From Pseudomonas bijieensis (GTDB taxonomy: Bacteria; Pseudomonadota; Gammaproteobacteria; Pseudomonadales; Pseudomonadaceae): a stretch of DNA of 64,000 nucleotides. Below, piece by piece: positions 1 through 8,341 of this stretch. The stretch spans positions 930,001 through 994,000 of the forward strand of contig NZ_CP048810.1 in assembly GCF_013347965.1 (NCBI RefSeq), written 5' to 3'. The translations under genes were made by a program, and so were the position numbers. Position 1 is the stretch's first letter; the number at the start of each line of letters is the position of its first letter. The notes below the pieces were generated by a model. It did not search any database. It was not told the origin of the DNA and saw only the letters and a list, made by a program, of their open reading frames with translations.

Positions 1-366
1 GCGCTGCTCGATGGCATGGACCAATGGGTGCGCGAGGGCAAAGCCATGCCGAAGGCGCCGCGAGTCCTGCGCGAAGGCAAAACCGTCGCACGCGACCCCG
101 CCACCGGCAACCTGCAAGGGGGCGTGCGCCCGCCGTGGATCCAGGTGCCCAGCGCGACCTACCTCACGGACCAGGAGACCGGTTGCGGCCTGATCTACGA
201 CACCAAGGTGCCCTATTCCAAGGAAGCGCTTGGCCAACGTTACGGCAGTTTCAGCCACTACGAACAGGCATTCGAAGACGCCAAGGGCCTCTCGATCAAG
301 CAGGGCTATCTCCTCCCGGAGGATGCAAAGGGCCTGCGTCCGATCGCAAAACCCCAAGACTTCTAA
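1..366 (+). CDS. C-terminal end of an alpha/beta-hydrolase-domain protein (partial)
   Basis: The reading frame is already open at base 1 and stops at 366, so only the last 121 residues are present. The visible part has the features of the C-terminus of the large alpha/beta-hydrolase-domain family (Abhydrolase_10 type): a DGMDQWVREG segment near the start and a RYGSFSHYEQAF...YLLPEDA ending. The active-site region lies outside the window, so the substrate cannot be judged. The next gene starts 21 bases downstream in the same direction, which makes this the first visible member of the operon running to 6829. Family call moderate, function unknown. Confidence 0.6.
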   Translation, partial: ALLDGMDQWVREGKAMPKAPRVLREGKTVARDPATGNLQGGVRPPWIQVPSATYLTDQETGCGLIYDTKVPYSKEALGQRYGSFSHYEQAFEDAKGLSIKQGYLLPEDAKGLRPIAKPQDF

Positions 367-387
367 CCCCACGCGGAAGCAAAGCAA

Positions 388-870
388 ATGTCACCAGAAC
401 TCATCATCGCCTGGATCTACGCGACACCGTTGAGCACCGCCATCAGGGACCTGTCCTGGGTCGTGCCCACCATCCAGAGCGTTCATATCGTCGCCATCGC
501 AGTGATCTTCGGTGCCGCCGTGATCTCCGACCTGCGGCTGGCCGGCGTGCTCGCCACGGACGAACCCTTGCGCGGCGTCATTCGCCGTTACTACCCGTGG
601 ATGCGCGCCGCACTCATCGTCCTGCTCCTCACCGGGTTGGTCATGATCATCGGCGAGCCTGACCGCGTACTGGTCAACACGACGTTCTGGCTGAAGATGT
701 TCATGGTCGTTGCCGTGTTCACCCTGGCCTGGTCAATCCGACGTCCATTGCTGCGCCCCGCCGCTCAGGCACAAGGCGATAACGAGAAGCCGCCCATCAA
801 GGCACTGGCCTGGCTGTCGATCGCCCTATGGTGCGGCGTGATCTTCTGCGGCCGCTGGATCGCCTACTGA
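388..870 (+). CDS. Small integral membrane protein, DUF6644-like (copy 1)
   Basis: The protein has 160 residues with four hydrophobic segments (about 15-45, 70-88, 105-120 and 138-158). It opens with a short amphipathic stretch, then TIQSVHIVAIAVIFGAAVISDLRL, and ends in GVIFCGRWIAY. A His in the first membrane segment and a conserved S/V-DLRL motif are shared with the next gene, so the two are tandem paralogues. It resembles the uncharacterised DUF6644 membrane family. It lies between a hydrolase and a metal ABC transporter in one operon, so a membrane role linked to that system is inferred, not shown. Confidence 0.65.
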   Translation: MSPELIIAWIYATPLSTAIRDLSWVVPTIQSVHIVAIAVIFGAAVISDLRLAGVLATDEPLRGVIRRYYPWMRAALIVLLLTGLVMIIGEPDRVLVNTTFWLKMFMVVAVFTLAWSIRRPLLRPAAQAQGDNEKPPIKALAWLSIALWCGVIFCGRWIAY

Positions 871-909
871 TCCCAGCGTTTTCAACGAACGTTTTCTCAG
901 GTATTTGCC

Positions 910-1398
910 ATGGACATTCAATCGATACTGCAAGCCCTCGAGGGCACCCCGATCGCAGCCTATATCAGAGAGTCGGGCTCCATTTTTCCAAACCTGGAGT
1001 CGCTGCATGTGATCGGCATCGCCCTCGTGTTCGGGACCATCGCCGTCGTCGACTTGCGCCTGCTTGGCGTCGCCTCCCATCGCCGAAGCGCGCTACGGCT
1101 GATTCGGGAACTGCTGCCATTTACCTGGGTTGCCTTCGCAGCCTGCGTGATCACCGGCTTGCTCATGTTCGCCTCCAATGCCACCACCTATGCGCAAAAC
1201 AGCGTTTTCTGGTGGAAGATGGGGCTGTTGGCGCTGGCCGGCCTCAACATGGGGATATTCCACCTGGGCGCCTATCGCCGGATCGCCGAGTGGGACACCA
1301 TCCTGCCGCCTCCCAGCCAGGCCCGTATCGCCGGATTCAGCTCGCTGGCACTGTGGGTGGGCGTGATATGCCTTGGCCGCTGGATCGGGTTTGTCTGA
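910..1398 (+). CDS. Small integral membrane protein, DUF6644-like (copy 2)
   Basis: This 162-residue membrane protein is a paralogue of the preceding gene. It has the same N-terminal pattern (TPIAAYIRESG, then a membrane segment with a central His in ESLHVIGIALVFGTIAVVDLRLL), the same four-helix layout and the same end, GVICLGRWIGFV. Its stop codon overlaps the start of the next gene (ATGA at 1398-1401), a sign of translational coupling. Function unknown. The pair may form a heterodimer, since both keep the intramembrane His and the SDLRL/VDLRL motif; that is inference. Confidence 0.65.
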   Translation: MDIQSILQALEGTPIAAYIRESGSIFPNLESLHVIGIALVFGTIAVVDLRLLGVASHRRSALRLIRELLPFTWVAFAACVITGLLMFASNATTYAQNSVFWWKMGLLALAGLNMGIFHLGAYRRIAEWDTILPPPSQARIAGFSSLALWVGVICLGRWIGFV

Positions 1399-2132
1399 TG
1401 GCTCACCTGTCGCGAACCAGCCTCGGCGATGACGCAGACGACGCGGTCCATGTCGTGCGTCCGGCTTCCAGCCGCTGGGAATCGCTGGCCCTGCTGTTTG
1501 CAGCCCTGGCAATCATCGCCAGCGTGACAGGTTATGTGCTGCTGCGCCCACAGCACGCCGGCCCACCGACACCCTTGAGCTGGCAGGTGCGCTCCTTCGA
1601 TGGCCTCGGTGCAGTCGACCAGGCCATCCACAGCGCCCTGCTGCCCGCCGGTGAAGAAATCATCTGGAACAATAACGACACCGGCGGTTGGATCACCCTG
1701 GAGCAAGCCCAGAAGATCTTGTTGCCGCCGTTCTACCGAGACGCCTTCTGGAAGACCAATGGCGAGGTGCACTGGCAGTTGATTTTGCCTGGCACCCACC
1801 TGCCTCATGCCGGTTCCGTCGATGATCACGACGACGCCGACGCCCCGACGCCCCCCAGCGACGTCTCGAAAGCCACCCTGGGCCAGGGCGCCACGGTCTA
1901 CTACGGCTCCGCCGGCCGCGCGCCCGGCCAGAGCGCCTACCTGCTCGTCATTGGGCACGCCCATGCCGGCGTCATGTGGGCCAACCAGGCCACGATCTGG
2001 ATCCACCGCGACCCGAACGCACCTTACCCAGGCATCGTCAAGCCCGAATCGCTGGTCGGCCAAGGTTGGCGCCAGGTCATTCCTTACGACGGTGCCAGCG
2101 AAGTCGAACGTGTAAAAGGAAACCAGCCATGA
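1398..2132 (+). CDS. Membrane-anchored periplasmic protein of unknown function (DUF6162-like)
   Basis: The start is set by the ATGA overlap with the upstream gene; longer in-frame reading upstream overlaps that gene and is not credible. The 244-residue protein has a short cytoplasmic N-terminus, one membrane segment (about 30-50) and a soluble periplasmic domain. Around residue 140 is an acidic stretch with two His (HAGSVDDHDDADAP), and there are further His near 195 (IGHAHAG), a composition that could bind metal. It ends in an ATGA overlap with the metal-binding protein gene. It resembles proteins annotated as DUF6162 next to zinc-type ABC transporters. The family name is from memory and the function is unknown. 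Confidence 0.6.
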   Translation: MAHLSRTSLGDDADDAVHVVRPASSRWESLALLFAALAIIASVTGYVLLRPQHAGPPTPLSWQVRSFDGLGAVDQAIHSALLPAGEEIIWNNNDTGGWITLEQAQKILLPPFYRDAFWKTNGEVHWQLILPGTHLPHAGSVDDHDDADAPTPPSDVSKATLGQGATVYYGSAGRAPGQSAYLLVIGHAHAGVMWANQATIWIHRDPNAPYPGIVKPESLVGQGWRQVIPYDGASEVERVKGNQP

Positions 2133-3061
2133 CCGTTTCTACCAGACACCGCGCACTGTGGCGCAGTTGCCTTGCGCTGCTGGTGCTGATACCTGCCCTT
2201 GCATTCGCCGACCCGACTGCCCCCTTGGACAAGAAGCTCAAGATCGGTGTCACCCTGCACCCCTACTACAGCTTCGTGGCGAACATCGTCGGCGATCGGG
2301 CCGAGGTCGTTGCGCTCATTCCGGCGCAAGCGAACCCGCATAACTATCAGCCGCAACCCGACGACATCACCCGTGCGATGACCCTCGATGTCTTGGTCGT
2401 CAACGGCATCGGCCACGATGAATGGGCCTTCCAGATCGTCAAGGCCGCCGGTCGCGGGGCAACGCTGCCGATCATCCAGGCCAATGCCTCGGTCGCCCTC
2501 ATTCCCATCGGCGGCGACCAGGACGGTGCCAAGGTGGTCAATCCGCATACCTTCGTTTCCACCACGGCAGCGATACAGCAGGTCTTCGAGATCACTCGCA
2601 GGCTGGGGGAGCTGGACCCATCCAACGCTGCTGCGTATCGACAGAACGCCCTGGCCTATGCCGCACGCATTCGCGCGCTACGGGCCGGTTTCATGACCCG
2701 CTTCGCCGCGCTGGATCTGTCTTCCTTCCGTTGTGCGACCACGCATGCCGGCTACGACTACATGATGCAGGAGTTCGGCCTGTTCGTGAGCGCCGTGATC
2801 GAGCCCCGTCACGGCGTCGCGCCGACCGCGCGGCAACTGGCCAACACCATCGACGCAATCAAGAAGGCCAATGTGAAGGTGTTGTTCGCCGAGAAAAACT
2901 TCTCCCTCGATCTCGCCAAGCCTATCGAGGCCGCCACCGGCGTGAAGGTCTTCTCGCTGTCTCACATCACCGGCGATACCTACAGCGCGGACGAATTCGA
3001 GGTGGCGATGCGCGAAAACCTCGAGACCTTGGCCGAAGCCGTCGAGTTCACGCAGCGATGA
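2129..3061 (+). CDS. ZnuA/TroA-type metal ABC transporter substrate-binding protein
   Basis: This 310-residue periplasmic protein has a signal peptide (hydrophobic core about 12-25, cleavage near AFA-DP). The cluster A-I/TroA ligands are visible: His71 in NPHNYQPQPDD, His140 in NPHTFVS and His206 in ATTHAGYD, with Glu255 in LFAEKNF a possible fourth ligand. It should deliver Zn2+ or Mn2+ to the permease and ATPase encoded next. It starts inside the stop of the upstream gene (ATGA). Zinc is favoured because three His ligands are present, but the metal cannot be decided from sequence alone. Confidence 0.88.
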   Translation: MTVSTRHRALWRSCLALLVLIPALAFADPTAPLDKKLKIGVTLHPYYSFVANIVGDRAEVVALIPAQANPHNYQPQPDDITRAMTLDVLVVNGIGHDEWAFQIVKAAGRGATLPIIQANASVALIPIGGDQDGAKVVNPHTFVSTTAAIQQVFEITRRLGELDPSNAAAYRQNALAYAARIRALRAGFMTRFAALDLSSFRCATTHAGYDYMMQEFGLFVSAVIEPRHGVAPTARQLANTIDAIKKANVKVLFAEKNFSLDLAKPIEAATGVKVFSLSHITGDTYSADEFEVAMRENLETLAEAVEFTQR

Positions 3062-3075
3062 AGGAGAAACAAGCG

Positions 3076-3756
3076 ATGTGCGGTCCCGCCATAGTGTTCG
3101 ACAACGTCTCCCTGCGGCTGGGAGGCACGCAAGTGCTTGAAGACGTCAGTTTTCGGGTGGAAGCCGGGGCGCTGCACTGCCTGGTCGGGCCGAACGGTGG
3201 CGGCAAGACTTCACTGGTGCGTGCGCTGCTGGGCCAGATGCCGCATTCGGGAGCGGTCCGCTTCGAGGGCCAGCTCACGACCCCGGTGGGCTATGTCCCG
3301 CAATTGCCAGACTTCGACCGCAACGTGCCGATGACGGTCAACGATCTCATGGCCCTTCTCGGTCAACGCCGGCCGGCCTTCCTGGGCGCCAACCGATCCG
3401 CCAAGTCGGCCAATGCCGAGGCCCTGTCTCGTACCGGCATGGCAGGAATGGGCACCAAACCCTTTGGCAGCCTGTCCGGTGGCCAACGTCAGCGAGTATT
3501 ACTGGCCCAGGCGATCAGCCCGGCGCCCTGGCTGCTGATCCTCGACGAACCGACTGCCGGCATCGACGAATCGGGGGTGCGGCTGGTGGAGGCGCTGGTG
3601 GCCGAATTGCACGGCCGTGGCGTCACCATCCTGTGGATCAACCATGACCTGGAACAAGTCAGGCGCATCGCCCAATCGGTGACGGTTATCAACCGCAGGG
3701 TGCTGTTCCATGGCGCCCCCGACCAAGTCGCTTACTCGCAGGAGGGGGCCCAATGA
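3076..3756 (+). CDS. Metal ABC transporter ATP-binding protein (ZnuC-like)
   Basis: This is the 226-residue cytoplasmic ATPase of the importer. Walker A is GPNGGGKT (38-45), the signature LSGGQRQR (133-140) and Walker B LLILDEPT (153-160). An in-frame ATG at 3058 overlaps the previous stop, but the ATG at 3076 has AGGAG nine bases upstream and is preferred. The gene ends in an ATGA overlap with the permease gene, as in znuCB-type operons. Confidence 0.9.
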   Translation: MCGPAIVFDNVSLRLGGTQVLEDVSFRVEAGALHCLVGPNGGGKTSLVRALLGQMPHSGAVRFEGQLTTPVGYVPQLPDFDRNVPMTVNDLMALLGQRRPAFLGANRSAKSANAEALSRTGMAGMGTKPFGSLSGGQRQRVLLAQAISPAPWLLILDEPTAGIDESGVRLVEALVAELHGRGVTILWINHDLEQVRRIAQSVTVINRRVLFHGAPDQVAYSQEGAQ

Positions 3757-4658
3757 GCGCCCTGTACGACTTCATTCGCAACTACCTGCAGGCGCTCGCC
3801 GCCAGTGGCATCCTGCCGCAGCCGTTCGAGTATGAGTTCGTGATCAATGCCCTGCTCTGCGCAGTGCTCATCGGCCCCCTGCTGGGCGTGCTGGGCACGA
3901 TGGTAATGATCAAGCGCATGGCGTTTTTCAGTCAGTCCGTCGGCAATGCCGCGATGACCGGCGTCGCGATTGGCGTGCTGATCGGTGAATCCTATACATC
4001 CCCATACTTCTCGATGTTCGGCTTCTGCTTGCTGTTCGCGCTGACGCTGAAGTACACGCAGCATCGCACCACGTTGGCCAATGACACGCTGATCGGTGTG
4101 TTCCTGTCCATCTCGCTGGCGGTCGGTGCCTCGCTGTTGCTGTTCGTGTCGGCAAAGATCAACACCCACGTGATGGAAAGCGTGCTGTTCGGCTCCATCC
4201 TGGCGGTGGACCACACCGACATGAACGTGCTGCTTGGCGTAACGGCGCTGTGTGCCTTGCTCGGACTGCCGCTGTACAACGGCATGTTGTTGGCCAGCCT
4301 CAATCCGAGCCTGGCCCATGCTCGCGGTGTGCGGGTGCGAAGCGTCGAGTACCTGTTTGTGGTGCTGGTCACCCTGGTGACGGTCGCTTGCCTGAAAATC
4401 ATCGGCGCCGTGCTCGTCGAAGCCCTTCTGCTCATACCGGCGGCGGCAGCACGCAACATCAGTCGTTCGCTCCCGGGGCTGGTGGTGCGCGCCATCCTGA
4501 TTGCGACCTTTTCCTGCGTGGTGGGAATCCTGGCGCCGATGCAATTCCACATCCCCGTACCTACGGGCGGGGCAATCGTGATAGTCGCCGCCCTGGTGTT
4601 CGTCGTCACCACCGTCATGCGCGCTACCGCGTCACGATTCAGGGGGGCCAGCGTATGA
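3753..4658 (+). CDS. Metal ABC transporter permease (ZnuB-like, ABC-3 family)
   Basis: This 301-residue inner-membrane protein has about eight hydrophobic helices. It carries the ABC-3 family pattern, including GTMVMIKRMAFFSQSVGNAAMTGVAIGVL in the second and third helices and the C-terminal AVLVEALLLIPAAAARNIS segment. It starts within the stop of the ATPase gene and its own stop overlaps the next start (ATG at 4655). With the two preceding genes it makes a complete binding protein-ATPase-permease importer for a divalent metal. Confidence 0.9.
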   Translation: MSALYDFIRNYLQALAASGILPQPFEYEFVINALLCAVLIGPLLGVLGTMVMIKRMAFFSQSVGNAAMTGVAIGVLIGESYTSPYFSMFGFCLLFALTLKYTQHRTTLANDTLIGVFLSISLAVGASLLLFVSAKINTHVMESVLFGSILAVDHTDMNVLLGVTALCALLGLPLYNGMLLASLNPSLAHARGVRVRSVEYLFVVLVTLVTVACLKIIGAVLVEALLLIPAAAARNISRSLPGLVVRAILIATFSCVVGILAPMQFHIPVPTGGAIVIVAALVFVVTTVMRATASRFRGASV

Positions 4659-5650
4659 ATAGGAAAGGGTTCTACAGATCCTGGCTGACGATGCTGACCC
4701 TGTTGCTGGGCCTGCCGTTTTCGGTCTTTGCCGATAACGCAAGGCAGCAGGTGCTTGTCGCGCTGCCTGCCGTGTATGCGCTCACCTCGGCACTCAGCGA
4801 CGGCACGGCCCTTGAGGTCGTTCGTGTACCGGCAGGCGCGGCAGTGCCCATGGAAAGCCAGGCCAACGCACTGTCGCGCCTGGACGCCGCAGTGTTCCAA
4901 CAGGCCGAAGCCGTGGTCACCCTCAGCAGTCTCTGGCGCGCGGATCCGCTGTATGCGACGGCGCGCCGCCACAATCTACGGATCATCGAGATCGATGCCT
5001 CGCGCTCATGGGACACGGTCAAACCCAGCGTGGCGGTGACCCGCGTGCCGTCGAACGATGTTCCCTGGGCCGCGGCGAGCGATGTTGATGAAGGCCAGTC
5101 CCCGTACGCCTGGCTCGGCCCCGTCAACGCCATGCGCATGTCGGCGCTGGTCGCCACCGACCTGGAGCGCCTGGCCCCCGCCGATGCGCCGCGAATAAAG
5201 CGCAACCTCGCCGCACTTGAAGACCGCTTGCGCCGGCTCAAGGCCGACTACGGTGCCCGGCTGACAGCGGTGTCGGATCTGCGCGTGCTGTCGCTGGCCA
5301 ATGAGTTCACCTACCTGTTCGGCGAATTCGGCGTCTTTGTCGACGGCTGGTTCGTCCGACAGGACATTGACTGGAGCGACGCTGACTACGCCGCGCTGAC
5401 CCACTACCTGCGCGAGCGCGATATTCGCGTGGTGGTCCACAAGTGGGCACCGGACGCCAAGATCATCAAAGCCATCGAGGACGGGGGCGCGCGGTTGTTG
5501 GTACTCGATACGGGCAACCCGGGAATACTCGCCGACACGGCCAACGGATACGAGGCACTCCTGGGCTCGAACCTGGAAGCCTTGCTGGCGGCCTTCGCCG
5601 CGACTGGCAACGACAACACGAGAGGCGACGGCCAGTCGCCTGCCCAATGA
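4655..5650 (+). CDS. Second ZnuA-like periplasmic protein with degenerate metal site
   Basis: The protein has 331 residues and a signal peptide (hydrophobic stretch 12-24, cleavage after VFA). The two-lobe ZnuA fold is recognisable (LVALPAVYALTSAL, SPYAWLGPVNAM, LANEFTYLFGEFGVFV, VVVHKWAPDAKIIKAI), but the ligand positions have changed. The NPH(x)Y loop is replaced by GAAVPMES, PHxWL reads PYAWL and the HAGY-type His is gone. It overlaps the permease gene by four bases. It may be an accessory or regulatory subunit, or bind a different ligand. Homology is likely; function is uncertain. Confidence 0.72.
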   Translation: MNRKGFYRSWLTMLTLLLGLPFSVFADNARQQVLVALPAVYALTSALSDGTALEVVRVPAGAAVPMESQANALSRLDAAVFQQAEAVVTLSSLWRADPLYATARRHNLRIIEIDASRSWDTVKPSVAVTRVPSNDVPWAAASDVDEGQSPYAWLGPVNAMRMSALVATDLERLAPADAPRIKRNLAALEDRLRRLKADYGARLTAVSDLRVLSLANEFTYLFGEFGVFVDGWFVRQDIDWSDADYAALTHYLRERDIRVVVHKWAPDAKIIKAIEDGGARLLVLDTGNPGILADTANGYEALLGSNLEALLAAFAATGNDNTRGDGQSPAQ

Positions 5651-5672
5651 TCGATCTTGACGGCGAGGCGTT

Positions 5673-5996
5673 ATGAAACCCATAGGTTCAGCAACACGGA
5701 TAACGATGGCAGGCGCCCTGGTGTTCTGCCAGGTGACCTTCGCTCATGGCCCCGTCTTCGATTGCTACATCGAGGGGGATAACCAGGTGAAGTGCGAGGC
5801 GGGCTTCACCGATGGCAGCTCGGCCGCCGGCCGAAAAATCCATGTCCAGGACCCGAGCAACAAAGTGTTGCTCGAAGGCGAAGTCGGCAAGGACAACGCC
5901 TACACGTTCCAGCCCCCCGCCGGAAATTACTCCGTGGTGTTCCTCGGTGGCGCCGGCCATGAGCTCACGATTCAGTCTTCCGACATTTCAAGGTGA
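5673..5996 (+). CDS. Small secreted protein of the metal operon, unknown function
   Basis: The protein has 107 residues with an N-terminal signal peptide (cleavage near FAHG) and a beta-rich mature part of about 80 residues. The mature part has two Cys (FDCYIEGDNQVKCE) and a C-terminal segment ending GGAGHELTIQ. GGCGAGG lies just upstream of the ATG. The pattern of a carboxypeptidase-like regulatory/Ni-transport accessory fold is suggested but weak. Position between a metal-binding protein and a DUF4198 protein suggests a periplasmic accessory role in metal handling. Confidence 0.6.
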   Translation: MKPIGSATRITMAGALVFCQVTFAHGPVFDCYIEGDNQVKCEAGFTDGSSAAGRKIHVQDPSNKVLLEGEVGKDNAYTFQPPAGNYSVVFLGGAGHELTIQSSDISR

Positions 5997-6004
5997 AAGC
6001 GACC

Positions 6005-6829
6005 ATGACGTTCAAACGAAAATTGCTCCAAGCCCTTGCCGCTACGACATTCACTGGCTTGGCCGGCGCTGCACACGCCCATTTCCAGATGCTTTACGTG
6101 GAAGAAACGGCACTGCAGCGTGCGGAAAACCTCGAGTTCGCGCTGGTGTTCACCCACCCCTTCTCCGGCGGCCCCACCATGGCCATGGGTGCACCTCGCG
6201 CCTTCAGCCACAGCAGCTCCCACGGCGAGGAAAAAATCGACCTGAGCAAATACTTGCGTCCCGTCGAGTGGCAGAGTCGCGACAACCGGACCACGGCCTA
6301 TCGTGCCTCGATTCCACGGGAGTTGGTGCGTTCACTGGGTGACCATATCTTCGTACTCGAACCCGAGCCATATCTGGAAACCGAGGAAGATGTCTACATC
6401 CAACAGTTCACCAAGTTGATCGTGAACGTGGGTGGAGTTCCCGGAAACTGGTCAGAGCCACAAGGGTTGCCGGTGGAGATCCAGCCACTGAACAAGCCTT
6501 ATGCCAACTGGACCGGCGGCGTGTTCCGCGCCGTGGTGCTGGCCGATGGCAAGCCTGTTCCGTTCGCCGAAATCGAAATCGAATACGTCAACCACTCCAT
6601 CGATCTCGAAAAAAACGCCTTCGGCCAGCAAGACTATGTGACGGCACCTCAAGCTTCATTCAAAGCCCTGAGCACCTACGCGGACGCCCAAGGCATCGTG
6701 ACCATTGGCCTGCCCCGGGCCGGCTGGTGGGGCATTGCGGCGCTCGACATCGGTGCGACGAAAACCCACAAGGGCAAACCGCTGTCGCAAGATGCCGTGC
6801 TGTGGGTGCAGGCCAGGGACATGAAGTGA
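6005..6829 (+). CDS. DUF4198-family periplasmic protein (metal-uptake accessory)
   Basis: The ATG at 6005 follows AAGGTGA with good spacing; an in-frame GTG at 5993 overlaps the previous gene and is less likely. The 274-residue product has a signal peptide (cut near AHA-HFQM) and begins its mature part with the HFQMLY motif and a later VFTHPFSGGPTMAMG, characteristic of DUF4198 (NikK-like proteins tied to nickel/cobalt and other metal uptake). It ends in LSQDAVLWVQARDMK. It is the last gene of the operon; the downstream gene is convergent. A periplasmic metal-related role is inferred from family and neighbours. Confidence 0.75.
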   Translation: MTFKRKLLQALAATTFTGLAGAAHAHFQMLYVEETALQRAENLEFALVFTHPFSGGPTMAMGAPRAFSHSSSHGEEKIDLSKYLRPVEWQSRDNRTTAYRASIPRELVRSLGDHIFVLEPEPYLETEEDVYIQQFTKLIVNVGGVPGNWSEPQGLPVEIQPLNKPYANWTGGVFRAVVLADGKPVPFAEIEIEYVNHSIDLEKNAFGQQDYVTAPQASFKALSTYADAQGIVTIGLPRAGWWGIAALDIGATKTHKGKPLSQDAVLWVQARDMK

Positions 6830-6866
6830 CAATGCGCGGCAAATCCCGAGGCTCACCCTCAAATGT

Positions 6867-7274
6867 TCACCGGTGAGCCCTGGTCCGGCCTTCGGCACCT
6901 GCGATGACCAGGAAGGCCAGCGCCAGGGCAACTTCGACCAGCACCGCCGGCAGGATGCCCGACTCGACATTGCCCACGGCCCACTCGACCAGCCCCAACA
7001 GTGCAAGCAGCGAGCACGTGGTGACAAATCCCGCCACTACGGCGGTTCGCCCTGGCGACGGCGGCGCATTGCGTACCAACAGCAGCGCAACCCCAATGCC
7101 CGCGTAGAGCGGTGCAGCACGCCGGCCTACCAAGCCCGTGGTAGCGCCATCGAAGACCACGCCCCAATTGCCCAGCAACGTGGCCGGCGCTAACAACCAG
7201 ATGATCGCCAACGTAAAAAACAACAGCGCCGAAAAACTCGCCAGGTAGCGGAAAGCGCGGGAAGCATTGTTCAT
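6867..7274 (-). CDS. Small four-helix membrane protein of unknown function
   Basis: The protein has 135 residues with four predicted membrane helices (about 10-30, 50-68, 78-95 and 108-125) and a basic end. Its ATG overlaps the stop of the upstream reductase gene (ATGA around 7271-7274), so the two are translationally coupled. The pattern (LAPATLLGNWGV, VGRRAAPLYAGIGVALLLVRNAPPS) resembles small membrane proteins of the DUF4345 type, but the match is weak. Last gene of the 9178-6867 operon. A GGCTCACC/GGTGAGCC inverted repeat (6850-6879) spans its end but has no T-tract. Confidence 0.6.
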   Translation of the reverse strand: MNNASRAFRYLASFSALLFFTLAIIWLLAPATLLGNWGVVFDGATTGLVGRRAAPLYAGIGVALLLVRNAPPSPGRTAVVAGFVTTCSLLALLGLVEWAVGNVESGILPAVLVEVALALAFLVIAGAEGRTRAHR

Positions 7275-8257
7275 GCGTTCACGTCCACGACAGTACGCCC
7301 GCGCACCTTTCCTTCCAGCACCCGACCCGCAACGGTCGGAACCTCTGCCAAGCCAACCATCTGGGTGGTGCGGGCCAGCCTGCTCAAATCAAGGTCCTGA
7401 GCGAGCCGCGACCATGCTTGCAGACGTACTTCCTGCGGGGCATTGACCGAGTCGATACCGGCCAGGGTCACGTTGCGCAGGATGAAAGGCAACACCGAGC
7501 CAGGCAGGTCCGCGCCCTGGGCCAGGCCGAAGGCAGCGACAACGCCGCGATATTGGGTGTGTGCCAAGGCGTTGGCCAGGGTATGGCTACCCACCGAATC
7601 AATGACACCAGCCCAGCGTTCCTTGGCGATCGGTGCGCCCGGCTGCGACAAAGTATTGCGGTCGATGACCTGCGTCGCACCAAGGTCGCGCAGGTAGTCG
7701 CCCTCCTCTTGCCGTCCGGTCGAGGCGATCACTCGATAGCCCAGGCCCGACAACAGTGCGATGGCCACCGAGCCGGCGCCGCCGCTGGCGCCGGTGACCA
7801 GGATATCGCCACGATCAGGGGTCAGCCCGCCATGCTCCAATGCCAGGACGCTGAGCATCGCCGTGTAGCCTGCGGTGCCGATAGCCATGGCTGCCTGGGT
7901 CGAGAATACTTCCGGGATTTTTACCAGCCAGTCACCGTTGACCCGCGCCTTCTGCGCAAAGCCACCGTGGTGGGTCTGGCTCAGCCCCCAACCGTTGACC
8001 AGCACACGGTCGCCGACTTTGAACCCCGGATGGCTGGACGTCTCGACGATACCGGCGAAGTCGATGCCCGGAATCAGCGGAAACTGGCGAATGACGGGAG
8101 AACGTCCGCTGAGGGCCATGGCGTCCTTGTAGTTAACGGTCGAAAACTCGATCGCGACGGTGACGTCACCGGGCATCAGGTCCTCGTCCTTGAAGTCAAC
8201 CAGATGGGTCGAGATCGTTTCGCCGGTTTTGGTCGTGAGCAGCGCCTTGAATGTCAT
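7271..8257 (-). CDS. Zinc-free MDR oxidoreductase, AcuI/YhdH type
   Basis: This 328-residue NADPH-dependent medium-chain reductase is of the YhdH/AcuI (acrylyl-CoA reductase/quinone oxidoreductase) group. Visible features are the N-terminal GroES-like fold (TVNYKDAMALSG, PGIDFAGIV), a nucleotide-binding VTGASGGAGSVAIALLSGLGY around 150, and absence of the structural zinc Cys cluster. The gene lies 84 bases downstream of an SDR gene and overlaps the following small membrane gene. The natural substrate cannot be told from sequence. Confidence 0.85.
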   Translation of the reverse strand: MTFKALLTTKTGETISTHLVDFKDEDLMPGDVTVAIEFSTVNYKDAMALSGRSPVIRQFPLIPGIDFAGIVETSSHPGFKVGDRVLVNGWGLSQTHHGGFAQKARVNGDWLVKIPEVFSTQAAMAIGTAGYTAMLSVLALEHGGLTPDRGDILVTGASGGAGSVAIALLSGLGYRVIASTGRQEEGDYLRDLGATQVIDRNTLSQPGAPIAKERWAGVIDSVGSHTLANALAHTQYRGVVAAFGLAQGADLPGSVLPFILRNVTLAGIDSVNAPQEVRLQAWSRLAQDLDLSRLARTTQMVGLAEVPTVAGRVLEGKVRGRTVVDVNA

Positions 8258-8341
8258 TGCTTTTGTCCTGTTCGTTCAAACGGATCGTCATCGCTGCCCT
8301 GTAGATGCAACAGACACAGCAAAGGGTATGGCCAGGCCGGG

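Noticed and set aside
828..1397. N-terminal extension of the gene that starts at 1398
   Set aside because: The frame is open but overlaps both membrane-protein genes, and the ATGA junction at 1398 is the natural start.
3732..4550. Long open frame antisense to the znuB-like permease gene
   Set aside because: It is a shadow of a high-GC gene: low-complexity His/Gln/Arg-rich translation, no family match and full overlap with a well-supported permease.
6850..6879. GGCTCACC/GGTGAGCC hairpin as a strong terminator
   Set aside because: No T-tract on either strand and it overlaps the end of a coding frame; kept only as a note in the neighbouring gene.
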